From an uncultured Bacteroides sp. (GTDB lineage: Bacteria; Bacteroidota; Bacteroidia; Bacteroidales; Bacteroidaceae), in NCBI GenBank assembly GCA_958477465.1, contig CAUEFX010000010.1, forward strand, positions 1 through 64,000: a stretch of 64,000 bases of DNA, in the 5' to 3' direction. This document shows, in pieces, positions 45,667 to 54,539 of this stretch. The translations under genes and the position numbers were made by a program. Under the pieces are notes generated by a model. It saw only the letters and a program-made list of their open reading frames with translations, did no database searches and had not been told where the DNA came from. How positions within the stretch are numbered: the first letter of the stretch is position 1; each line of letters opens with the position of its first letter.

Positions 45667-46247
45667 GGCTTTCTTTTTGTTTGGTATTTGCACGAAAGAT
45701 ACAAAAAATAATGTATCGCCAATGTGAACAGCATACTTTTTGTGAATTTATATGGTTTTTCTGTAGACAATCTTTATTTCATGAAGTGTTGGTATGCATT
45801 CTACCAGTCTGATGAGGGAATTTTTGACCAAGTTGGTCAAATTTTTGAGATACCGGAAATCTTTGCCTATGTGCCCTTCTTAGTTGCTGAGAATGTCGTT
45901 ATCTTTCCGAGTTAGACTGTGTGTCTGGGAATTGGGCTATTTCTCTTTCCTTTGTTGTTACAAGATGGCAAGTCCTATGTGTACTTATGATTTGATGAAG
46001 TAAAAAATACACGTCTGCATACAATATAACAGCATGATGCAGGAAATATATCGCCCCAAAATGTGATTCTCCGAATTTTATTTGTATTTTTATCATCTCT
46101 GTCTGAGGTTTGTTTGATTTTTTTGCAACACTAAGTTAAGTAAATTTTCTGACACGGTAAAATCCTGAACGCCTTGTTGATTTAGGGTATTCTATACATA
46201 ATTTACTTATATAATCTAATTAGTTGCATTCTTTAAATTTATTACTT
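45667..46247. other. Intergenic region without recognised genes
   Basis: About 580 bp, AT-rich, between divergent genes. Short frames (for example 45724-45915) show no family features or start signals. Promoters for both flanking genes presumably lie here but no clear TAnnTTTG pair was picked out. Confidence 0.4.
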
Positions 46248-47393
46248 ATGCAAACCTCATTTTTGTTAAAACTCTCTCTCTTTGCGGCATGTTGCCTTTT
46301 TGTCGGTACAATGTATGCACAAAGAAATTATCGTCCGGGATTCATTATCACTCTTCTGCAAGATACACTCTACGGTCAATTGGATTATCGTACCGATGAC
46401 ATCAACGCTGAGCGGTGTGTCTTTGTGGACAGGAATGAAACAGAGCCGCAAACTTATTATCCTACCGACTTGTTTGGATATCGGTTTACCGATGATGGAA
46501 AATATTATGTATCCAAAACAATACAATTAAGCAAAAATGAAACACCCCGTACCGTATTCCTCGAATATCTGTTGCAAGGAATGAAAAGTTTATACTTCTA
46601 TGAAGATAATGCAGGATTGCAGGTCTATTTTATAGAAGAGGATAAAGGTTTGATAAAGATGGATGCGCCTGTAGCCGAAGGTAATGATAAAGGAGTTCGG
46701 TTAACAGGAACTATAAGACGGTATATTCCGGTGTTGAAATATGCATTTGCAGACTGCCCGGAATTGAATGAGGAAATAGAAAATGCTAAGTTTAATCATA
46801 AGAGTTTAATAGAGATCACGAAAGATTATCATTACAGAATGTGCACAAATAACGAAGAGTGCATAGAGTTTGAGGCAAAAGAAGATAAAAAGCGGATACA
46901 AGTGTCTTTTATGCTTTACGGTGGAATTTGCCAATATTGGTTTACCGAAAAAGTCTATCCCGGTAGTTCGTCCTACAACTCTTATATGATAGGGGCCCGT
47001 TTATCTTTTGGTAATCGGCGTCGGATGAAGAGTCTTAGATATTGGTTGGATCTTTCGCTGTCACGGGCGAAAGCTGATATTCTCGAGCCGGATTATACTT
47101 ATAACCGACTGTATAAAAGTGAACTGACATCTAATGTCTTTTCTACAAGATTTGGCGTTCGCTATACCTGTCCTGTTGGAGGAAGAGTACAACCTTTTGT
47201 AGAAGGAGGGTTGGGATTTGATGCGGCATATAAAGAGACATATATTGGCTATGGGGTAAATGTAGGTATACAAATTAAGTATTCTAAAAAAATAAACGAT
47301 TATTTATTGTTGCCAGGTGGCTATAAAGGTGCGTTTTCACCTGAAGTATTGATACATCAAGGATGGTCGGTAGTACTTGGGTATGTCTTCTGA
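46248..47393 (+). CDS. Exported protein of unknown function
   Basis: 381 residues starting at the ATG 46248, which gives a signal peptide (MQTSFLLKLSLFAACCLFVGTMYAQ). The N-terminal half resembles Bacteroidetes proteins with a GFIITLLQDTLYGQLDYR opening; the C-terminal half has alternating aromatic strands (YNSYMIGARLSFGNRR, FSTRFGVRYTCPVGGRVQPFVEGGLGF, SVVLGYVF) typical of an outer-membrane beta-barrel ending in Phe. Function not recognised. The stop is TGA, followed by a terminator at 47432. Confidence 0.7.
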   Translation: MQTSFLLKLSLFAACCLFVGTMYAQRNYRPGFIITLLQDTLYGQLDYRTDDINAERCVFVDRNETEPQTYYPTDLFGYRFTDDGKYYVSKTIQLSKNETPRTVFLEYLLQGMKSLYFYEDNAGLQVYFIEEDKGLIKMDAPVAEGNDKGVRLTGTIRRYIPVLKYAFADCPELNEEIENAKFNHKSLIEITKDYHYRMCTNNEECIEFEAKEDKKRIQVSFMLYGGICQYWFTEKVYPGSSSYNSYMIGARLSFGNRRRMKSLRYWLDLSLSRAKADILEPDYTYNRLYKSELTSNVFSTRFGVRYTCPVGGRVQPFVEGGLGFDAAYKETYIGYGVNVGIQIKYSKKINDYLLLPGGYKGAFSPEVLIHQGWSVVLGYVF

Positions 47394-47431
47394 AACAAGT
47401 TGGAAAGGTTATCACTCCTCTCTTGCTAACC

Positions 47432-47472
47432 AAATACCCCCTGCTACAGACTGACTGTGGCAGGGGGTATTT
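47432..47472 (+). terminator. Rho-independent terminator
   Basis: AAATACCCCCTG (47432-47443) and CAGGGGGTATTT (47461-47472) form a 12-bp perfect stem after the barrel-protein gene. Confidence 0.85.
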
Positions 47473-47547
47473 ATATATTTATTGCTTACAATCTGTGACT
47501 TTTTAGAGCGGACATTTTAGTTTTGACATAACCTCACAAGGAATAAC

Positions 47548-47921
47548 TTATTTCAAAAAAGCTATCATTTCAGATATAGCTTTTTTTAAAGGCTGAAGTT
47601 CGTGCTCTATGATCCACCAAATCTGGTCGGCATCAACCTCAAAATAGTGATGTGCGATAATATCACGCAGACCTTTTACGTTTTTCCAATCAATCTCTGG
47701 GTACGTTGATAAAAGTTCGCCTTTTGTTACCTTGTCAAGTCCCTTCAAGCTTTCTCCTATTGCAATAAATTGCATACAGATAGAGTCCAAAATTGTGAAC
47801 CCATAGGATGCATAAGAAAATCGTCTGCACTATGATAGGGGGTTGATCGCTCTTCAATATGCTCTATAGAAATCCGAACTCTATCAAGTATGTTTAGCGC
47901 TATATCTTTATCATATTGCAT
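47548..47921 (-). pseudogene. HepT-like (DUF86, HEPN) gene with a frameshift
   Basis: Minus-strand ATG at 47921 gives MQYDKDIALNILDRVRISIE, EERSTPYHSADDFLMHPMG, and after a one-base shift near 47797-47800 the homologous frame resumes as FTILDSICMQFIAIGESLK, GLRDIIAHHYFEVDADQIWW. The HEPN RNase motif R-x-x-x-H is present (RDIIAHH). HepT toxins normally sit beside an MntA nucleotidyltransferase antitoxin, which is absent here. This looks like a relic of a toxin-antitoxin pair. A sequencing error cannot be excluded. Confidence 0.75.
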
Positions 47922-48258
47922 AAATCCCCTCCTTTTCTATTTGTTCACTTTAAGATTTAGAATACATAATAATATAACGGGACACATAAATTACTAAATT
48001 TTGGACGTAACCTACGAAGATGGTTCTGAATGCAAATATCATAGTCAAAATTCCAAATGGTGGCCCAGCTAACATCACCACCTTCACAAATAAATCTTCT
48101 CAGCTATGCCATGATGTTTTTGTTAGTGCGAACAAAATATTTTTCTTTTATTAATTAATACTAAAAAGTTGTATGATAGATTTTTAATTCATATCTTGTA
48201 ATGCAAAATAAAGGCGGAATACAAAATAGACCGCTTGTTAACTTTAAAAACTGAGCTT
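47922..48258. other. Intergenic region without recognised genes
   Basis: About 340 bp, AT-rich; it holds the upstream sequence of the HepT relic and the promoter region of the lipoprotein genes. Nothing specific recognised. Confidence 0.4.
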
Positions 48259-49092
48259 ATGAGACAGATGAATTTATTATGTGTTCTTATGATTTTTATT
48301 ATTACTGGCTGTTCTTCGAGTTCTGATGGGGTAGAATTGCCGGATACGCCTCCGACTCCCCACCTGAATGTGAAAGACAGCTTGGTTACTCTGGAAATTT
48401 GGAGGCAGGCTGGAGGAGAACATTGGCCTTATGTATGGAATCCTAAAGATATGTTTACTTGGGCAGGGGCCGGTGTGGCATTGGATACCGAACGGAATGA
48501 GTATCGCATCGTAAAGCTCCATTTGAATGCTTTTAATGATCATTCCGCCAGTGGAACATTGTCAGATAAAATCGGTGAATTGGAAGAATTACGTTTTTTT
48601 GCTATAGGCGGACTCGGCATAACCGGTGATATACCTAAAAGTTTCGGTAACCTTAAACATTTAAAGGAACTAGTGATTAATACGACATCTATGGGTGGTA
48701 CGATTCCTGATGAAATTTTCAGCCTGCCTTATTTGGAAAGACTTGAAATATGTAACAATCGGTCTATCAAGGGAGAACTTTCCGATGCTATTGCAAACCT
48801 GTCACCAATGATTATAAGTTGTATGTTTACGTCCAATAGTCTATCAGGGAAAGTTCCGAGTGGAATCCGGATTAAATCGCTTGATTTGGATGATAATAAA
48901 TACACGGAATATCCATTTGAATATAGCAAAAAGGAAGCTACGGCTATTGATATGAGTCGTAATTATATAACTGGTATTATTCCGGATTCTATTCTTAATG
49001 ACGTAGATGCTTTAAAAAGACTTCGTTCTATGACTTTCAATCAGAAGGATGGGTGCAAATTCACAAATGCTCCTGATTCATGGAATCCCTGA
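48259..49092 (+). CDS. Leucine-rich-repeat lipoprotein
   Basis: 277 residues from ATG 48259, giving a lipoprotein signal (MNLLCVLMIFIITGCSSSSDG with the lipobox Cys). The body has plant-type LRR patterns (IGELEELRFFAIGGLGITGDIPKSFGNLKHLKELVI; IPDEIFSLPYLERLEI). The charged-poor SSSSDG after the Cys leaves open whether it is surface exported. It is followed 27 bp later by another lipoprotein-like gene, probably an operon. The stop is TGA. Binding partner unknown. Confidence 0.75.
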   Translation: MRQMNLLCVLMIFIITGCSSSSDGVELPDTPPTPHLNVKDSLVTLEIWRQAGGEHWPYVWNPKDMFTWAGAGVALDTERNEYRIVKLHLNAFNDHSASGTLSDKIGELEELRFFAIGGLGITGDIPKSFGNLKHLKELVINTTSMGGTIPDEIFSLPYLERLEICNNRSIKGELSDAIANLSPMIISCMFTSNSLSGKVPSGIRIKSLDLDDNKYTEYPFEYSKKEATAIDMSRNYITGIIPDSILNDVDALKRLRSMTFNQKDGCKFTNAPDSWNP

Positions 49093-49119
49093 ATTGTTTA
49101 TTAACTTAAATATAGTATT

Positions 49120-50835
49120 ATGAAACATTTTTGTGGAATGATGATTCTATCATCTATGTTTTTGGTGGCTTGTCATGATCAGATGACGGAACAATATTCA
49201 GAGCAACTGTTAAATAGGGAGAATGAAACGTTGAGAATTGTGTATCCATTATCCAAGGACTATAGGACAGGAGGTGTGCGAACTCGAAGTACAACAACAA
49301 CTACTACTACTTTTGAAACTGATTGGGAAAAGCAAAGTGATATAACGACAGCGTTGGGTAATGTTTTTCGTACTCCTTGGGCTGCAGGTGAGAGAGATTC
49401 AAATTTACCAGAGTCTTTTGCGTATGATATAAAAAAAGAGGATGGTTGGAGGTTGTTATTTCATACATTTGCAGGTATAGATTACAGTGCTAAAGATCGG
49501 AACTATATGGCATTTTATAATATTCGTACAGGTATCTTGAAAGTTTTTTATTATTTACAAAATACTCCTCAACAAAATAATGGAGCGTCATGGGAGGTTT
49601 CGTTTAATGGTGAGCATTGCTTGTTGAACATGGGAGAGGAGTTTACAGATCCTATGAAAATGAAGCAAATCAAATATTGGAAAGGAACTAATTTTGTAAC
49701 ACATGTTGCAAAGCCGTTTCAGAAAGGTTGGAATGGCTTTCAGATTCCTTTGGCATACGATCCTACTGTTGATACTTCCGAAAGAAGTCTTGATATAAGA
49801 TCAACTCTTGCAAATACTTTAGATTTGAATTTGTTTGGTGATCTGACTACTTATTCGGAGGGGGCTATTCTTACGCGGAGTTCAGTCAATCCATTAGCCG
49901 ACTTAAATAAGAAGATAGCAACATTGGTAGGAAAAAAAGCAGAACTGTGGATATCGGATAATACAGAAGATGAAATGATACATCCTCAAGATACAAAAGA
50001 TACTGCAACACGTAGTATTATAGGAGATGTTATTACAAAAGGTGTAAATTTGATCTTCGGAAAATTAACAGCGTCTCTTAGTAAGATAAAAACTCAAAAG
50101 AGTGATTTAGAATTTACAACTAGTGGTACTACTAATTTATCAGGGACGATTACATTTAATTCTTCTAGTCCGGTTTTGAGTTTGCGAATACCTTTTACGA
50201 AAGATGTAGTGGGAGAACTCGGAGCTTGGAATTTAAGCGATAGACCGACTATCTATGTTGACCCTCGGGCAGATTATGTACCGAATTCGGCCACATACGG
50301 TGATTATGAGTATAAGATGCGTGGTGTGAGTGGGTATAAATATGATGTAGTCATAAATCCGCAATTGAAACCGTATATTATTAATCAGTGGGTGGATATA
50401 GATTTGATCAAGTATTGGAAGTGGGATTCTAATGCACCTAAATTGCCAAGTTATTACACTGATTTTGGAACAATCGGGAATACTGATTATATGGGAATTT
50501 CCACACGTTTTGATCAGGAACAGTTGCTATATGGGAATCATTTGCAAAATGGATCTATTTATAAAGAAGATTTAAAGGCTACTATTGGGGCTTATGGCAT
50601 AGATTTACTTCCAATGATATATGTACCAAAAGTGACAATTCATGAAGAAAAGAAATATAATGCTGCAAATATTTTTATGAAAGTTACATTGAACTTGGTA
50701 ACAGAGATTGAAGGTAAACGAGATACAACCATATCTACTCGTACGTTTGTTCCTAAACTGGAATGGGATCCATACTTATGTAGCAGGCTTGATCCTTTAA
50801 AGCCTGAGGAATGGATAAGATATGGTGATATATGA
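49120..50835 (+). CDS. Putative lipoprotein of unknown function
   Basis: 571 residues. The N-terminus MKHFCGMMILSSMFLVACHDQ is a lipoprotein signal with Cys at residue 18. A run of seven Thr follows near residue 58 (RTRSTTTTTTTFETDW). The body is rich in Tyr, Asn and Trp with no recognised domain; several strand-like segments (YMAFYNIRTGILKVFYYL) suggest a beta fold. AT-rich compared with its neighbours. It ends with tandem TGA TGA stops. Probably co-transcribed with the upstream LRR lipoprotein. Confidence 0.65.
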   Translation: MKHFCGMMILSSMFLVACHDQMTEQYSEQLLNRENETLRIVYPLSKDYRTGGVRTRSTTTTTTTFETDWEKQSDITTALGNVFRTPWAAGERDSNLPESFAYDIKKEDGWRLLFHTFAGIDYSAKDRNYMAFYNIRTGILKVFYYLQNTPQQNNGASWEVSFNGEHCLLNMGEEFTDPMKMKQIKYWKGTNFVTHVAKPFQKGWNGFQIPLAYDPTVDTSERSLDIRSTLANTLDLNLFGDLTTYSEGAILTRSSVNPLADLNKKIATLVGKKAELWISDNTEDEMIHPQDTKDTATRSIIGDVITKGVNLIFGKLTASLSKIKTQKSDLEFTTSGTTNLSGTITFNSSSPVLSLRIPFTKDVVGELGAWNLSDRPTIYVDPRADYVPNSATYGDYEYKMRGVSGYKYDVVINPQLKPYIINQWVDIDLIKYWKWDSNAPKLPSYYTDFGTIGNTDYMGISTRFDQEQLLYGNHLQNGSIYKEDLKATIGAYGIDLLPMIYVPKVTIHEEKKYNAANIFMKVTLNLVTEIEGKRDTTISTRTFVPKLEWDPYLCSRLDPLKPEEWIRYGDI

Positions 50836-50972
50836 TGATATATGATTTACTTGGATTGTAATTAGTAGAAGTGTTTCTATAGCTTTTTATTTGAATATGA
50901 GGATGTATTAACCTCAATTTTATCAGAATTGCACTTTTAAATTGAAACTTGGACATCCGAAAAGGTTAAGAG

Positions 50973-51017
50973 AAAGAGCCGTATCATTACTCGAAACAGA
51001 GTTTGATACGGCTCTTT
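50973..51017. terminator. Bidirectional terminator
   Basis: AAAGAGCCGTATCA (50973-50986) and TGATACGGCTCTTT (51004-51017) form a 14-bp perfect stem between the convergent lipoprotein and transporter genes. Confidence 0.88.
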
Positions 51018-51109
51018 GGGGTTAGCAGCTTCAATCAGTTGCTTTTCGGAGTGAGCATTTTAGTATTGCTACACTCTCATCATTATTATCGCATCGAAAA
51101 GGTTTTTTA

Positions 51110-52429
51110 TTACTTCGCTTCCTTGTGTACTGTAGTCTCTTTAATGAAAAATACACAAAGGGCACCTGTGATAAGCAAGACACCTGCCAGCACAAGCATA
51201 TTGACCTGATGCCCTCCGACCAGATGTAATAACCCGCCTCCGATGATTGCTGCCACAATTTGCGGTATACAGATTGTCCCGTTGAATAATCCCAAGTAGG
51301 CTCCCATATTTTTGCCGGATATTGAATTGGTCAGGATGGTGAAAGGCATTGCCAGCATGGCCGCCCAGGCACATCCGATGAGGAAATACGTTATAAACAG
51401 CAGGTATTGATCGGTGAAGAAGAGAGTGGATATGAAACCGATCCCACCCAGTATCAGACTGATGGAGTAAGCCATTTTGCGTACTTTAAACAAGGGCAGG
51501 ATAACAGCCCATATCACGGAACCGATTGCTTGTACTGCAAACAATACACCTACCCAGTTGCCTGCCGCCTGATAACCTTCGGCTTGCACATCGGTGGTAT
51601 TCCATACCGTATCGGCTATTGCACCGTTTGTATAAGTCCACATATACATGAATGCCGACCAACAGAAGAATTGTACCAGACCGACTGTCCAAAATACCTT
51701 CGGAGCATGCTTCAGCAGATGGAGGAAGTTGCTTTTTTCTTTCTTTTCATCGGCAGTGATACCGTGGAACTCTTCAAACTCTTTCGGAGGCATCTCTTTT
51801 ACTTTCACCGTGGTATAGATGACGCAGAGAATCAGAATGGCTGCTCCGATGTAGAACGAATAGATTACTGAATCGGGAACAGTCCCTTTATCTGCTATAT
51901 TGCTGAGACCTATCCAGGTAAAGATAAACGGAAATAGATAACCTACGAGACTGCCCGCATTGCACAGGAAACTTTGGATGGAGTAGGCGAGCCCTTTTTG
52001 CTTCTCGTTGACCATATCTCCTACTAGCATTTTGAAAGGTTGCATGGCCATGTTTATTGAAGTATCCAGAAACATGAGCGATACTAACCCGAAAATCATG
52101 GCTGTGCTTACTGCCATTCCGAAACTTCCGGCATTCGGTAGCAGACACATCACCAATACGGCAATCAACGAACCTACAAACAGATAAGGAATACGCCGCC
52201 CGAAGCGTGTCCATGTTCTGTCACTGGCCGAACCGATGATCGGCTGTACGATGATACCTGCTAACGGAGGTAAAATCCAGAAATAACTGAGACTGTGAGG
52301 GTCGGCTCCCAAGGTGGCAAAGATTCGGCTGATATTAGCACTTTGCAAGGCGTAAGCAATCTGTACGCCGAAGAATCCGAAGCTGATGTTCCACAACTTC
52401 CAAAAACTCAAATCAGGTTTTATTTTCAT
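51110..52429 (-). CDS. MFS sugar transporter (maltose/disaccharide type)
   Basis: 439 residues, 12 hydrophobic segments, of the glycoside/SLC45-like MFS group. The N-terminal FGFFGVQIAYALQSANISRIF and the loop IIGSASDRTWTRFGRRIPYLF (MFS signature between helices 2 and 3) are typical of Bacteroides inner-membrane maltose transporters. It would import maltose or maltodextrins made periplasmically by the amylase of the adjacent Sus-like locus. It lies 150 bp downstream of the LacI-type gene on the same strand; an 11-bp inverted repeat sits in the gap. It ends in TAA. Confidence 0.87.
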   Translation of the reverse strand: MKIKPDLSFWKLWNISFGFFGVQIAYALQSANISRIFATLGADPHSLSYFWILPPLAGIIVQPIIGSASDRTWTRFGRRIPYLFVGSLIAVLVMCLLPNAGSFGMAVSTAMIFGLVSLMFLDTSINMAMQPFKMLVGDMVNEKQKGLAYSIQSFLCNAGSLVGYLFPFIFTWIGLSNIADKGTVPDSVIYSFYIGAAILILCVIYTTVKVKEMPPKEFEEFHGITADEKKEKSNFLHLLKHAPKVFWTVGLVQFFCWSAFMYMWTYTNGAIADTVWNTTDVQAEGYQAAGNWVGVLFAVQAIGSVIWAVILPLFKVRKMAYSISLILGGIGFISTLFFTDQYLLFITYFLIGCAWAAMLAMPFTILTNSISGKNMGAYLGLFNGTICIPQIVAAIIGGGLLHLVGGHQVNMLVLAGVLLITGALCVFFIKETTVHKEAK

Positions 52430-52450
52430 GGTAATAGTCTATGTGCCTGT

Positions 52451-52570
52451 ATGCCAATGTGTAAAAATATCGATTGGCGTGCAGCACTCTCTTTTATTAA
52501 TTAATTATTTCATTCTCACATTCTCTTATTATTCTCATCCTTCCATTCTCTTCCATCGGCACATTGGCAT
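52451..52570 (-). repeat. 11-bp inverted repeat in the transporter upstream region
   Basis: ATGCCAATGTG (52451-52461) and CACATTGGCAT (52560-52570) are perfect inverted repeats flanking the 98-bp AT-rich stretch between the lacI-type gene and the transporter. They could form a stem or bind a regulator. Confidence 0.45.
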
Positions 52571-52579
52571 ATTGACACA

Positions 52580-53590
52580 TTATTTCGTCGTCCCCCGTAC
52601 TACCAGATTGGTTCTCACTATTTTATTTGTACTTCTGGAGGTGGGATTATCCTCTATCTTATCGATAAGGATATGGATGGCACTTTTCCCTACCTCTTCT
52701 CCATGCTGTTCTATGGTGGTCAGTTTGGGGTCGGTACTTTGTGCAATGGCACCATCGGTAAATCCGCAAATCGATACTTCATCGGGCACCTTCAATCCGA
52801 TCAGCTTGCAGGCGTACAAAATGCCCGAAGCCGTTTCATCGTTAATGGCGAAGAAACCGTCCGGTCGGTCTTCTCTTTCCAGTAGGTCGGGAGTGACGAC
52901 AATGGCCTGTTCACGCGTGTCACAAAGTTTGATCATGCTTTCGTCTACCGGGATTTTGTATTTTTTCATGGCATCCAGATAACCGTTTCGTCGATTCTTG
53001 GATATTTCGAGATGGGGTGCGGCGCTATAAAAGAGGATACGTTTGCATCCGGTCTGTATCATGTATTCCACAGCAGAAAACGAGCCGGCATAGTCGTCTA
53101 CTACTACCCGTTCGGTGTTGATACCCGTACAAATCCGGTCATAGAAGACGATCGGGATATTATTGTCGAGCAATTCTTGATAATGGTCGTATTGGGAAGT
53201 ATCTTTGGCAAGCGAGGTGATCACTCCGCAAACCCTTGCTGCGAGAAAAGAGTGGACTATTTTTACTTCCTGTTCATATTTTTCGTTACTTTGTGCCACG
53301 AGTATGTTATATCCGGCTTGAGAAGCCATTTCTTCGATACCGCTTAATACGCAAGAGAAAAAGTGGTGTATTAATTGTGGAATAATGACTCCGATTGTAT
53401 TGGAACGGCTGGTCCGCAGGTTTAATGCCAATGCGTTGGGCTTATAATTATGTTCGCGCGCGTACTTATGTATTGTCTCTCTTGTCTCCTGACTGATATC
53501 CGGATTATCCCTCAAAGCCCTTGATACGGTAGAGGGTGATACCCCTAACTCGCGGGCGATATCTTTGATGGTAATTTGCGGTTTACTCAT
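52580..53590 (-). CDS. LacI-family transcriptional regulator of the Sus-like locus
   Basis: 336 residues. The N-terminal HTH is classical (ITIKDIARELGVSPSTVSRALRDNPDIS) with a hinge (YKPNALALNLRTSRSNTIGVI), followed by a periplasmic-binding-protein-like sensor domain (about residues 60-330). It diverges from the susC-like gene across 950 bp. A perfect palindrome at 53733-53748 and a near-perfect one at 54371-54386 have the ATGCAAAC/GTTTGCAT form expected for this family. Both lie about 61 bp upstream of their -7 boxes, so it may be an activator as well as autoregulated. The ligand is probably a maltodextrin or maltose (inferred). Confidence 0.92.
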   Translation of the reverse strand: MSKPQITIKDIARELGVSPSTVSRALRDNPDISQETRETIHKYAREHNYKPNALALNLRTSRSNTIGVIIPQLIHHFFSCVLSGIEEMASQAGYNILVAQSNEKYEQEVKIVHSFLAARVCGVITSLAKDTSQYDHYQELLDNNIPIVFYDRICTGINTERVVVDDYAGSFSAVEYMIQTGCKRILFYSAAPHLEISKNRRNGYLDAMKKYKIPVDESMIKLCDTREQAIVVTPDLLEREDRPDGFFAINDETASGILYACKLIGLKVPDEVSICGFTDGAIAQSTDPKLTTIEQHGEEVGKSAIHILIDKIEDNPTSRSTNKIVRTNLVVRGTTK

Positions 53591-53671
53591 TGTTTATATT
53601 AGTTTCAGCCAAAGGTAATTAAATCCGGAAGACAGCCAAGTGAATATTCTCTAAGCTTTGTTCTCAGATTA

Positions 53672-53679
53672 CAAAAATA
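53672..53679 (-). promoter_or_regulatory. -7 box of the lacI-type gene
   Basis: The complement of 53672-53679 reads TATTTTTG, a perfect TAnnTTTG. The palindrome centred at 53740.5 lies 61.5 bp upstream of its 5' edge. Confidence 0.65.
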
Positions 53680-53732
53680 GCGCAATCGGGTACATTCTAC
53701 TCTTGAGACAGGTGTTTCTGCAAAATAATAAA

Positions 53733-53748
53733 ATGCAAACGTTTGCAT
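53733..53748. promoter_or_regulatory. LacI-type operator 1
   Basis: ATGCAAACGTTTGCAT is a perfect 16-bp palindrome with the central CG characteristic of LacI/GalR-family sites. It lies upstream of the lacI-type promoter. Confidence 0.85.
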
Positions 53749-53794
53749 GCTGACGGTGATTCAGTCCTGTCTTTCGAGTCAGCGAGGAGAGGTG

Positions 53795-53900
53795 AAAAGA
53801 CTTAGCATCTTTCGAAAAAAGACTTAGCATCTTTCAAAAAAAGATATAGCATCTTTTAAAAAAAGACTTAAGTCTTTCAAAAAAGGACTTAACATCTTTT
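53795..53900. repeat. Five-copy array of a palindromic ~22-bp unit
   Basis: The unit AAAAGACTTAGCATCTTTC recurs five times with a spacing of 21-23 bp. Copies 1-2 are nearly identical; copy 3 has GATATAGC, copy 4 GACTTAAGTC and copy 5 GGACTTAACATC in the core. Each copy is itself an imperfect palindrome (AAGA...TCTT). It lies between the two LacI operators. Not a CRISPR: there are no unique spacers. Confidence 0.85.
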
Positions 53901-53946
53901 CTTGTGAGTTGCAATTGTGCTACAAATAACCTTTATTCAGCATGTT

Positions 53947-54182
53947 TTTACCCCCTTCACCGCATTCACCTTTTCCCTCAAAGTCTTTATTCATCGCAGG
54001 TACAGGGTGAAGTTCCGGTCGGACCGGTCTTTACGGTTAGCGAACGCGGTTCTTGCGAATCGTAAGTATGCTTGTTGCCGGCTGTAAGTACGGTGCCTGG
54101 TAAAACGGAGTAACCTTTCACCCTCTGTTGCCGATGAACAGGGCGATAGAACAAAAAGGGTGAAGGAGGTGAAGGGGGTAAA
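53947..54182. repeat. 236-bp segment bounded by long inverted repeats (MITE-like)
   Basis: TTTACCCCCTTCACC (53947-53961) and GGTGAAGGGGGTAAA (54168-54182) are perfect 15-bp terminal inverted repeats, and the similarity continues inward for about 28 bp with a few mismatches. A second inner pair (AGGGTGAA near 54003 and TTCACCCT near 54118) is nested inside. It contains no gene and no clear target-site duplication. Confidence 0.6.
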
Positions 54183-54370
54183 TTTATTGTAGAATACCTG
54201 TTTTTATAACCCGGCGAGAAGCGTTATCGGATGAAAACGGCGTAATTTACTTTTTTATCATTACAATGCGTTCGTCCAGGTCGGGGTTTATGATGTAAAA
54301 GAGTGATTTACAGAGTTAAAATCCCCATTGAAAATGTTTGTTGGGGTGTATGAAATTTCCGGTTGTATTG

Positions 54371-54386
54371 GTGCAAACGATTGCAT
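54371..54386. promoter_or_regulatory. LacI-type operator 2
   Basis: GTGCAAACGATTGCAT matches operator 1 at 14 of 16 positions. Its centre (54378.5) is 61.5 bp upstream of the susC -7 box, the same distance as operator 1 has from the lacI-type promoter. Confidence 0.8.
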
Positions 54387-54439
54387 AATTGCAAGTGCCG
54401 TTTTTCTTCTTTTCTCGTTCTTTTCGTGGCTAATAGCCC

Positions 54440-54447
54440 TATTTTTG
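54440..54447 (+). promoter_or_regulatory. -7 box of the susC-like operon
   Basis: TATTTTTG, identical to the box of the lacI-type gene. Transcription would start near 54455, giving a leader of about 85 bases. No good -33 TTTG lies at the right distance, in keeping with activator dependence. Confidence 0.6.
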
Positions 54448-54539
54448 CTTCGTCGTTAAAAGGAAGTCAGCGTTATATTCCTGTTTCGATTGAGAAAAAT
54501 CATATTAATTTATATTGTTAACTTTAACTTATTAAATGC

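Noticed and set aside
45724..45915. Small + strand ORF between GH65 and the barrel protein
   Set aside because: No recognisable domain or start site; AT-rich chance frame.
53795..53900. CRISPR array
   Set aside because: The units abut with only A-rich joints of a few bases; there are no unique spacers and no cas genes.
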